Shown here: piece after piece, positions 15,469-21,914 of the stretch
Layout of the letters: each line of letters starts with the position of its first letter
Numbering within the stretch: the stretch's first letter is position 1
Source of the DNA: JACMNW01 sp031402355
Lineage (GTDB): Bacteria > Pseudomonadota > Alphaproteobacteria > Rhodobacterales > Rhodobacteraceae
NCBI GenBank assembly: GCA_031402355.1
Contig: JANNSG010000190.1
Location: forward strand, 1-22,974
Direction: 5' to 3'
DNA: 22,974 nucleotides
Made by a program: the position numbers and the translations under genes
The notes under the pieces: generated by a model
What the model was told of the DNA's origin: nothing
What the model saw: the letters and a program-made list of their open reading frames with translations, nothing else
The model's database searches: none

Positions 15469-16338
15469 TCAGGGGTGCAAAGTGAAAAACTGCAAAACCT
15501 CGGTATTGGCTGCGATATCCGCCGTGCCGCCGCTGCGCTGGGCGCGTCTGCCCCCCGGCCAGACATGGCCCCCGCCTTCGATGGCTAGCAACCGGATCTG
15601 GACCCGGCCCGTCGCATCGGAATAATCCGTCTTTAATACCCTTGTCGCATCGCGCACCGGGTCAAGAACTGTCTCTGATCTGGTCAACCGACCGCGAAAG
15701 GCAGCCGTAAAGGCGGCGATAACCTGATCCACCGACGACCAGTCGGTGGCTTGCTTGCCTTCGCTGCCAAGACCACCGGCAAAGGGCACATGGGTATCTG
15801 CAGTGCCATGAATCACCAAAGTAGGAACTGGCCCTTTGACCCGGACACGGTCCACGTCCATGCTGCCTGACACCGCGCCCACCGCCCGAACCTGCCCCGG
15901 GCGCGCTGCAGCATAAACCTCGGCCATCAGACTGCCGTTCGACATGCCGGTCAGATAAACGCGCCGCTCGTCAAGGCCAAAGCGCTTGGTTGCATCGGCG
16001 ATCACTGCGTCCAGAAACGCCACATCGTCGACCCCATTTCGTGCGGCGGCCCCGCAGCAATACCCCCCATTCCAGGCTAGCCGCCCGACCCGTTCAAGTC
16101 CGGTGCCTGCCGGATAGATCACCGCATATCCCTTGGCATTGGCCGGGCGACTGAGGCCAGAGTTGCGGGCGAATTGTGCTGGGTTACCGCCCCCGCCATG
16201 CAGCGCCAGGATGATCGGTGCATTGGCTGCTCGCGACGGCAGATCAATCATATAACTGCGATCCCCAAGCGATATCTCTTCAGCCCGCGCCCACAAAGGC
16301 CAAGCCAATAAAACCAGTACGGTTGCAATCCATTTCAG
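15469..16338 (-). CDS. Secreted PHB-depolymerase-like esterase (LpqC family), probable CTG start
   Basis: This alpha/beta hydrolase resembles the LpqC / poly(3-hydroxybutyrate) depolymerase / feruloyl-esterase family. Numbered from CTG at 16338 (289 residues), an apparent Sec signal peptide (KWIATVLVLLAWPLWARA) comes first, then oxyanion-type HGGGGN, GYCCGAAARNGVDDV, nucleophile S133 in GMSNGS, acid D181 in HGTAD and H258 in GGGHVWPGG. The natural substrate cannot be told from the sequence. No ATG, GTG or TTG is found in frame between the upstream gene's stop (16406) and the signal peptide. Longer readings to 16542 run into the upstream gene's coding region; a TTG inside the signal peptide is the only shorter option. 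A GGGAG box lies nine bases before the CTG. Confidence 0.78.
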   Translation of the reverse strand: MKWIATVLVLLAWPLWARAEEISLGDRSYMIDLPSRAANAPIILALHGGGGNPAQFARNSGLSRPANAKGYAVIYPAGTGLERVGRLAWNGGYCCGAAARNGVDDVAFLDAVIADATKRFGLDERRVYLTGMSNGSLMAEVYAAARPGQVRAVGAVSGSMDVDRVRVKGPVPTLVIHGTADTHVPFAGGLGSEGKQATDWSSVDQVIAAFTAAFRGRLTRSETVLDPVRDATRVLKTDYSDATGRVQIRLLAIEGGGHVWPGGRRAQRSGGTADIAANTEVLQFFTLHP

Positions 16339-16405
16339 AGCGGTGATCTCCCAATCCCTGGCAGTGATACGCCCGGGGGTCAGGGTTTCCGTCGCAGCCC
16401 CGGGA

Positions 16406-16855
16406 TCAGGTTGGGTAAAGCACTGCGGCCCGACGTTCAAACGCCCGCACGATGCGCTGCATGGCGTCGTTGAAGACCATTCCAATAATCCCTTGCAAAA
16501 TTGCATTGCGAAATTCGAAATCAACAAAAAACTCGACATCACAGCCGCCTTCCTCGCGGTCCTTGAAGCTCCATGTCGATTTCATATGGCGAAACGGGCC
16601 ATCCAGATATTCCGTCTCGATCCGCTTTTCGGCCGGATACAGCATGACTCGGCTGGCAAAGCGTTCGCGAAAGACCTTGAAGGAGATCACAAGATCCGCC
16701 TCCATCATCTCGCCGCCCGCAAAAGGCCTGCGCGAGGTGATCCGCGCTGCCGAATTCCACGGCAGAAACTGCGGGTAAGAAGCGACATCCGCCACCAGAT
16801 CATACATCTGCTGCGCCGAATACGGCAGGATCTTGATCTCGTGATGCTTTGGCAT
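16406..16855 (-). CDS. COQ10/RatA-type START-domain protein
   Basis: The 149-residue protein is a single polyketide-cyclase/START (SRPBCC) domain. Visible family features are YDLVADVASYPQFLPWN near the N-terminus, ISFKVFRERFASRV in the middle and VEFFVDFEFRNAILQ plus MVFNDAMQRIVRAFERRA at the end, the pattern of mitochondrial COQ10 and bacterial RatA. In Alphaproteobacteria such proteins are usually called ubiquinone-binding COQ10-family proteins, thought to deliver or chaperone quinone; a toxin-like RatA role on ribosomes is the alternative. The AAGG-rich stretch before the ATG is a good ribosome binding site. The esterase gene follows 67 bases downstream. Confidence 0.9.
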   Translation of the reverse strand: MPKHHEIKILPYSAQQMYDLVADVASYPQFLPWNSAARITSRRPFAGGEMMEADLVISFKVFRERFASRVMLYPAEKRIETEYLDGPFRHMKSTWSFKDREEGGCDVEFFVDFEFRNAILQGIIGMVFNDAMQRIVRAFERRAAVLYPT

Positions 16856-16864
16856 GGGCCTTGC

Positions 16865-16881
16865 CTTGACGTGACTTGACG
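16865..16881. promoter_or_regulatory. Tandem CTTGACG repeat between divergent genes
   Basis: CTTGACG occurs at 16865-16871 and again at 16875-16881, exactly 10 bases (one helical turn) apart, in the 83-base region between the COQ10-like gene and hpt. Each copy contains TTGACG, a good -35 match in the hpt direction, but no convincing -10 follows at the right spacing. It may be a promoter element, an operator, or chance. Confidence 0.3.
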
Positions 16882-16938
16882 GGCCTTATTGAGTATGGAT
16901 TGATCGAAAATCAAGAGCCAGATTTATCAAGGGATATC

Positions 16939-17496
16939 ATGCCACAGCGCCCCTATGCCATTGATCAGATGATTTCGGCCAAGGCAATCGCCGCCCGGGT
17001 TGAGGCCCTTGCACGCCAGATCACCGCCCATTTTGCCGGGTCCGACAAACTGGTTGTGGTCGGGCTGTTGCGCGGATCTTTCGTGTTCATCGCGGATCTG
17101 GTGCGCGAGATTGATCTGCCGGTCGAAGTCGATTTTCTTGAGGCCTCGTCCTACGGCGATACGATGCAATCCAGCCGCGAAGTCCGCATCCTCAAAGACC
17201 TGCGCGGCCAGATCGCAGGGCAGGATGTCCTTGTCGTCGAAGACATCGTCGATACCGGGTTCACGTTGCACCATGTCTTGCAACTGCTTCAATCGCGCGA
17301 ACCTGCCCGGCTGGAGGTCTGCGCGCTGCTGGACAAACCGTCGCGCCGCGAGGTTGACATTCGCGCCACTTGGACCGGGTTCGTGATACCCGATGAATTT
17401 GTTGTCGGCTACGGCATTGATTTCGCACAACGCAATCGCAACTTGCCCTATATCGGCAAAGTACGGTTCACCGACGTGGACCTTGTAAAGCCATGA
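16939..17496 (+). CDS. hpt: Hypoxanthine phosphoribosyltransferase
   Basis: The enzyme salvages hypoxanthine (and often guanine) with PRPP. The 185 residues show the family's N-terminal GLLRGSFVFIADLVR, FLEASSYGDTMQSS (the flexible active-site loop), the PRPP-binding motif VLVVEDIVDTG (97-107, with E101, D102, D105) and C-terminal DEFVVGYGIDF. The ATG at 16939 was preferred to the upstream ATG at 16876 because homologues start near YAIDQMIS and a GGG-containing box precedes it. It is divergent from the COQ10-like gene. Confidence 0.93.
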   Translation: MPQRPYAIDQMISAKAIAARVEALARQITAHFAGSDKLVVVGLLRGSFVFIADLVREIDLPVEVDFLEASSYGDTMQSSREVRILKDLRGQIAGQDVLVVEDIVDTGFTLHHVLQLLQSREPARLEVCALLDKPSRREVDIRATWTGFVIPDEFVVGYGIDFAQRNRNLPYIGKVRFTDVDLVKP

Positions 17497-17523
17497 TCTT
17501 GGATTGCCCGGTTCTAAGACAGA

Positions 17524-17543
17524 CAGGGTCATGAAATGCCCTG
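17524..17543 (+). terminator. Stem-loop downstream of hpt
   Basis: CAGGG pairs with CCCTG across a short inner CAT/ATG stem with one bulge. There is no T-run after it, so it is at best a weak or factor-assisted terminator for hpt, or an mRNA 3' stabiliser. Nothing else is recognisable in the 137-base gap to the cytochrome gene. Confidence 0.25.
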
Positions 17544-17633
17544 ACAACAGCAGGTGGGACCAAGCGACAGGATAATGTCGGCATCGCTATATCGAAAGCG
17601 ACGGGCCTTTGTATTGTTATGGAAAGGGAAACA

Positions 17634-18524
17634 ATGTTCCGTTTTTTTCGCTGGTTGTTGATCGCCTCCGCCCTTTCCTGCGCCGCATTCTGGTTTCTGA
17701 CCCGGCCTGATCTGTTGCCGACTTCGGCCTTTTCCGGCCTGACCGGCGATCCGGCGCGTGGCGAGTCGGTGTTCTGGGCTGCCGGCTGCGCGTCTTGCCA
17801 CATGGCCGAGGGTGCAATGGACAAGGCGCAACTGGTCTTGTCGGGGGGGCAAAGATTCCCGTCAAATTTTGGCACATTCGTGGCCCCCAATATTTCGCCG
17901 GACCCCGATCATGGGATCGGGACCTGGGATTTGCCCGTCTTTGCCAATGCGGTGATGCGCGGCGTGTCGCCGAACGGCCAGCACTACTATCCTGTGCTGC
18001 CCTATAGCGCCTACGCGAGAATGACGCTGCAAGATGTGGTGGATCTGAAATCCTTCATGGACGACCTGCCTGTGTCAGCTATGCCCAGTCAGCCGCATGA
18101 TCTGTCTTTTCCCTTTACTCTGCGGCGCGGCCTTGGCCTGTGGAAACTTCTGTTCATGAAGGACAATTGGGCCGTGCCGAGCGACTTGCCCGCCTCGGCA
18201 GATCGTGGCCGCTACATCGCCGAGGCCCTCGCCCATTGCGGCGAATGCCATACGCCGCGCAATCGGGCTGGCGGCCTGCGACGCGACCTGTGGCTGTCGG
18301 GTGCGCCCAACCCGTCTGGCAAAGGCACCATTCCCAACATAACCCCCGGCAAGCTGGACTGGACCGAGGACGAAATTGTCGAATATCTGACTTCGGGCTT
18401 TACCCCTGACTATGATGTCGTGGGCGGCCACATGGTGCATGTGGTGGAAAATATGGCCCGCTTGCCAGAAAGTGACCGCCGCGCTGTGGCCGATTATCTC
18501 AAGGCGGTACCAGCGCAGGACTGA
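17634..18524 (+). CDS. Membrane-anchored dihaem cytochrome c
   Basis: The 296-residue protein begins with an uncleaved-looking signal anchor (FRFFRWLLIASALSCAAFWFL) and then has two c-type haem sites, CASCH (52-56) and CGECH (202-206), each followed by the typical cytochrome c fold. APNISPD, GTWDLPVFANAVMRGVSPNG and HYYPVLPYSAYARMT between them are characteristic of the cytochrome subunits paired with periplasmic alcohol, aldehyde or sugar-acid dehydrogenases. No dehydrogenase gene is adjacent, so its electron donor is unknown. The ATG at 17634 was chosen over 17619 because AAGGGAA lies directly before it and the anchor then starts normally. Confidence 0.88.
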   Translation: MFRFFRWLLIASALSCAAFWFLTRPDLLPTSAFSGLTGDPARGESVFWAAGCASCHMAEGAMDKAQLVLSGGQRFPSNFGTFVAPNISPDPDHGIGTWDLPVFANAVMRGVSPNGQHYYPVLPYSAYARMTLQDVVDLKSFMDDLPVSAMPSQPHDLSFPFTLRRGLGLWKLLFMKDNWAVPSDLPASADRGRYIAEALAHCGECHTPRNRAGGLRRDLWLSGAPNPSGKGTIPNITPGKLDWTEDEIVEYLTSGFTPDYDVVGGHMVHVVENMARLPESDRRAVADYLKAVPAQD

Positions 18525-18581
18525 TGGCAGATCTGACCTAGGATGATCTTTGCTGCCGGACAGAATTCACCGTCAAAACCA

Positions 18582-18639
18582 TAGGTTGAGCGCTTTGCGC
18601 TTTTGTGTTACAAAACCTACAAGGGCCACCTAAAGGCCC
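18582..18639 (+). promoter_or_regulatory. Nested inverted repeats upstream of the porin gene
   Basis: Four inverted repeats are packed into 58 bases. TAGGTT (18582-18587) pairs with AACCTA (18614-18619) and encloses AGCGC-TTT-GCGCT (18589-18601) and TTGT-GTT-ACAA (18603-18613). Just beyond, GGGCC (18623-18627) pairs with GGCCC (18635-18639). If transcribed this could fold as a multi-branched element plus a further hairpin ahead of the ribosome binding site (GAGGG). As DNA, TTTTGTGTTACAAAA could be an operator. The function is not known. Confidence 0.4.
18589..18604 (+). terminator. Intrinsic terminator-like hairpin after the cytochrome c gene
   Basis: AGCGC-TTT-GCGCT forms a perfect five-pair stem followed by a short TTTT. 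It is 65 bases after the cytochrome stop and 56 bases before the porin ATG, so it could end the cytochrome transcript. The same bases also take part in a larger nested repeat listed separately. Confidence 0.45.
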
Positions 18640-18659
18640 ATGGTATTGAGGGTTTGGCA

Positions 18660-19583
18660 ATGAAGCGATCTGCAGCACTTCCTGCGTTGTTTTGCGCCTG
18701 CGTGGCACAGCCTGTCTTTACGGAACCGGTCTTGGCGCAAACTGTTCAGGACGGGTTTTACACCAATGGCTATGCCGAACTTGGCCATTTCAGCACCTCT
18801 GGCAACGGTGAGACTTATGGCTACACCGAAACAACACTTGGCTTTTCAGACGCAGGCAGCGGCTTTGGGGTTGAATTTGGCGTTGATGCCCTGATCACCG
18901 ATACTGATGATGAATCAGCCATATACGGTGCACTTACTTATCAGTCCTCAATCGGAAAATTGTCTTTTGGCGTGCCGCGCTCGGCGTTGGATGCTTATTT
19001 GCAGAATGTTCCGACACCGGGCGGTCTGATTATTTTGAAGCTCGGACAAACCGGTTCAGTCAAGCGCAGTTTTGTCACGACGTCTTATCTGCTCGGTGAT
19101 GACGAGGTTCCGGTCGGCCTTCGCTATGATGGCACGTTCGGGGCGACGAATGTCGGTGCATCCTATCAAAAGTTCGATGATCTGGATGTTTACGATCTTG
19201 CCGCAAATTACCGAATTGGCGAGACGCTGTTAACCGGGGCTTTGGAACATGTAAGTTCGGGCAGCCAGTCCGAGACCCGCTATTTCCTTGGCGTGGAATC
19301 CAAATTCGGCAAAGTGACAGCGGGCATGCTCTATTCCGGCAACGTCGCGTTCAACAATGAAACGGCGCTGCACGCCTATGCCAAATACAAGCCCCTCGAC
19401 GAGCTAGAGCTGACGGCAACTGCGCTGAGCATCGACTCGGGCAGCGGGTCGGATACGCTTTATGGCGTTTCTGCGGATTACAGTTTCAATCAGGGCCTCT
19501 ATGTTCAGGCGGGCGTGGTTGATGATCTTGGAAGCAGCAGCACAGACACGTTCTACAACCTGACACTGGGCCTGCGCTTTTAA
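18660..19583 (+). CDS. Porin-like outer-membrane beta-barrel protein
   Basis: The 307-residue product has a Sec signal peptide ending near PVLAQ (about 22-27), then a glycine-rich, acidic sequence of alternating hydrophobic and polar residues in short strands, closing with LTLGLRF. A C-terminal Phe is the usual outer-membrane insertion signal. These point to a Gram-negative porin-type barrel. The specific solute is not apparent and I did not recognise a close named relative. The ATG at 18660 is chosen because the signal peptide begins there and GAGGG lies upstream; the frame is open farther back but carries the structured leader. It is the last plus-strand gene and converges on the HupE operon with a 40-base gap. 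Confidence 0.82.
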   Translation: MKRSAALPALFCACVAQPVFTEPVLAQTVQDGFYTNGYAELGHFSTSGNGETYGYTETTLGFSDAGSGFGVEFGVDALITDTDDESAIYGALTYQSSIGKLSFGVPRSALDAYLQNVPTPGGLIILKLGQTGSVKRSFVTTSYLLGDDEVPVGLRYDGTFGATNVGASYQKFDDLDVYDLAANYRIGETLLTGALEHVSSGSQSETRYFLGVESKFGKVTAGMLYSGNVAFNNETALHAYAKYKPLDELELTATALSIDSGSGSDTLYGVSADYSFNQGLYVQAGVVDDLGSSSTDTFYNLTLGLRF

Positions 19584-19623
19584 GCACTCGACGTGGCACC
19601 ACTGTCCGGAATGGCAGTTCCTG

Positions 19624-20691
19624 TCATGCTAGCAATCGAAGGACGCACCAGTATAGCCCCAATCCAATTGCTGCAGCACTGCCCGTCCAGACCACAACCG
19701 GCCCCGCGCGCAGCATGTAAAGGGCGGGCATCGTGGCAAGTACAAGGGCGATCTGGGCAAGCTCGATCCCGGTATTGAAGCCCAAAAGGGCGACCGCCAT
19801 GGTTGCGGGTGACAAAGACAAACCACCCAGAACAGTGGCAAAGCCGAAGCCATGGATCAGGCCGAAAAAGGCCGCCACAGCCGCACGCGGGGCGGGCAGG
19901 AACGGCCGGATATTGTCTGCAGCCGTGATGATGATGGACAGCGCGACCAGTACTTCGATTACATCCGTCCTTGGCTGCAGCACCTGCAAGGTGGCAGCGG
20001 TCAGTGTCAGCGTATGCGCGATAGTGAATCCGGTGGCAGCCATGACCACCCCCATGGCCGCACGTGCAGGGCTGCTCCTTGTCGCGACTGCAGGCAGCAT
20101 CAGCACAATCAGAAAGACAATGTGATCTGCCCCCCCCGCCAGATGTTCGACCCCGGCACGCAGATAGGACAAAAAAGTTGCTAATGCCCCCACCGCAGCG
20201 GGCGCAAGGATGATCTGGGTGTGCTGCGCGCCCAGAACATCGGTGCTAGACCTGCCCGCCGTCATTGCCGTCAGGAACAGGCGATGATCGGGGTCAATAT
20301 CCGCAAACAGGCGCGATTTGACGATCAGCGGGGTGCTGGCATCTGGACAGATGCCCGCCAAGGCCAGTTCAAGAAAGGCCACGCCACCTGTTTGAACAGC
20401 ACCGGCGTCGGTTTGCGTGACGGTGCAGGCGCCGCCCGCATCAAACGTCAGGTTTGCCACGACATAGGCCGCAACGGCGGGTAGCCTTGCCTCGGCCTCG
20501 GCCCAAGTGATGCGGCCATCAAGGTCTTCGTCCAGCCAGACGGCAACCTCGATATCACGAAACGCAAGCCGCAGATCAATGGTCAGGCTTGATTGCTGCC
20601 GCGTCAGCGTCAGGTAAGATCGGGTGGTTTCATGCGCGGATGCCACCACGGGCAGCACAAGAAACAGCAAGATCCAGAACCCGCGCGTCAT
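19624..20691 (-). CDS. Large HupE/UreJ-type membrane protein with EF-hand-like loop
   Basis: The 355-residue product begins with a Sec signal peptide (FWILLFLVLPVVASA) and a periplasmic domain of roughly 150 residues. A C-terminal membrane half follows with motifs of the second HupE/UreJ family (PF13795 type, from memory): EHLAGGADHIVFL, FTIAHTLTLT, FGLIHGFGFA and FNTGIELAQ. The periplasmic part contains a 12-residue loop at 54-65 (D54, D56, D58, G59, T62, E65) that fits the calcium-binding EF-hand pattern. Its job is unknown; HupE/UreJ relatives are linked to nickel or cobalt entry. The ATG at 20691 was chosen because the signal peptide starts there and it overlaps the upstream gene's stop by 4 bases. 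Confidence 0.83.
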   Translation of the reverse strand: MTRGFWILLFLVLPVVASAHETTRSYLTLTRQQSSLTIDLRLAFRDIEVAVWLDEDLDGRITWAEAEARLPAVAAYVVANLTFDAGGACTVTQTDAGAVQTGGVAFLELALAGICPDASTPLIVKSRLFADIDPDHRLFLTAMTAGRSSTDVLGAQHTQIILAPAAVGALATFLSYLRAGVEHLAGGADHIVFLIVLMLPAVATRSSPARAAMGVVMAATGFTIAHTLTLTAATLQVLQPRTDVIEVLVALSIIITAADNIRPFLPAPRAAVAAFFGLIHGFGFATVLGGLSLSPATMAVALLGFNTGIELAQIALVLATMPALYMLRAGPVVVWTGSAAAIGLGLYWCVLRLLA

Positions 20692-21260
20692 ATCACCCCC
20701 AGACCGCTGCGCGCCAGAAAGGCCAGCACCAGAATTGCCACGGCAGTGATCCAGGATCCGGCCACGCGCAGGGGAATTCCGTTCAGCCAAGTGGCCCCCA
20801 GCTGGGCCAGCGCCATGCAGTTCAGCACGATCAGCAACACGGCCACCGTGACGCCGAAATAGGCGGTGATCGCTGCGGTCCCAATGGGGCCGTCGGTGTC
20901 GGCGCCCACCAGCAGCCCGGCCACGAAAGCAGTGGCGATGGTGATTGCGCCCGAAACCCTGATCGCGGCAGCCAGCACCCCGCCGACAACCAGCGCAAGC
21001 ATCAAGTTCGCGGGCTGCATCGGCCCAAGTGACAACTGCGTCAGGCCAAAGCCCAGAACAAGCCCTGCAAGCAAGGCAAGCAACGGGCTGCGCATCCCGC
21101 CCCGACCCAGCAGCACGCCAATGCTGATCAACAGCAGCAAATGATCCGTCGCCAGAAACGGATGCAACATGCCCGACGCAAAGCCGCCGTCGCCCGGCAA
21201 AGTGCCATGCGCCAAGACAGGGCTTGCTGCCAAGATCAGAAACATAGCGACGGCGATCAT
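20688..21260 (-). CDS. HupE/UreJ-family membrane protein, divergent paralogue
   Basis: The 190-residue protein has a signal-like N-terminus ending in SPVLAHG, so His would be exposed after cleavage, as in HupE. The first family motif follows (SGMLHPFLATDHLLLL), then several hydrophobic helices. At the place where its neighbour has FHGHAHG this protein reads LLVGADTDG, so the second His-rich motif is lost and replaced by acidic residues. The ATG at 21260 overlaps the preceding stop by 4 bases, and the stop overlaps the next start likewise. A metal permease or a regulatory subunit of the neighbouring paralogues are both possible. Confidence 0.8.
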   Translation of the reverse strand: MIAVAMFLILAASPVLAHGTLPGDGGFASGMLHPFLATDHLLLLISIGVLLGRGGMRSPLLALLAGLVLGFGLTQLSLGPMQPANLMLALVVGGVLAAAIRVSGAITIATAFVAGLLVGADTDGPIGTAAITAYFGVTVAVLLIVLNCMALAQLGATWLNGIPLRVAGSWITAVAILVLAFLARSGLGVI

Positions 21261-21844
21261 GCGAAACCGGTCAGAAATGCCGCGCCGGCAACAGCTATCC
21301 CCGCCCCCGCTGCGCGCACGGCGATACGTCCAGATGGCCATTTCATAAGCGTGCCAAAGGCGATGCCCGCCAGATGCAAAGTCCCTGTGGCGACCACAAA
21401 ACCCAAGGCATAGAACAACGGGTTGGCCGCCTCGGGCAGTTCGGTGCCGTGCGCATGACCATGAAACAAAGCAAAAAGCCCCACAATTGCTGCAGCAAGA
21501 CCAATCGGCGGGCGCAGCATGAAGAAGACAGCCAACCCCAACACAAGCCCAGACAAGGCAATGCCGATCTCGATCCCCGGCACCGGCACACCTAACGCGC
21601 CCAATGCCCCGGCGAAGGCCATCGCAATGGGAAAGATCACCGGCAACTGCCAAAGTGCCGCCCCGCCAAGAATGCCGCCCCACAGACCAACCGCAACCAT
21701 GGCCACGACGTGATCAAGTCCGGTGACCGGGTGCAGCATCCCCGATTGCAACCCACCGATGACACCGCCCGAATGACTAAAAGCAGGTGATGCGGCGCAA
21801 AGCATTCCTAAAAGCAGGCTCATTATCCTATTGAGCGAAGTCAT
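21257..21844 (-). CDS. HupE/UreJ-family putative nickel/cobalt permease
   Basis: This is the most canonical of the three paralogues, 195 residues. The signal-like start ends SPAFSHSGG, then comes the first motif SGMLHPVTGLDHVVAMVAVGLWGG and the second FHGHAHGTELPEA, both characteristic of HupE/UreJ secondary nickel transporters of hydrogenase and urease loci. Several hydrophobic helices follow. No hydrogenase or urease gene is in the window, so the metal and the user enzyme are unknown. AAAGG precedes the ATG at 21844, and the TPR gene lies 70 bases upstream on the same strand. Confidence 0.86.
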   Translation of the reverse strand: MTSLNRIMSLLLGMLCAASPAFSHSGGVIGGLQSGMLHPVTGLDHVVAMVAVGLWGGILGGAALWQLPVIFPIAMAFAGALGALGVPVPGIEIGIALSGLVLGLAVFFMLRPPIGLAAAIVGLFALFHGHAHGTELPEAANPLFYALGFVVATGTLHLAGIAFGTLMKWPSGRIAVRAAGAGIAVAGAAFLTGFA

Positions 21845-21914
21845 AGAATGGGCCTTTCATTTGGGTAGCACGATGCAGCGATAGCGGGGGTGAAGAGGAT
21901 ACGGATCACGTCAG

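Noticed and set aside
16339..16542. N-terminal extension of the esterase to an ATG at 16542
   Set aside because: It would overlap the COQ10-like gene by about 137 bases on the same strand and precede a complete internal signal peptide.
19584..19623. Bidirectional terminator between the porin and HupE genes
   Set aside because: Only four-base inverted repeats (ACTG/CAGT, GGAA/TTCC) and no T-run; not supportable.
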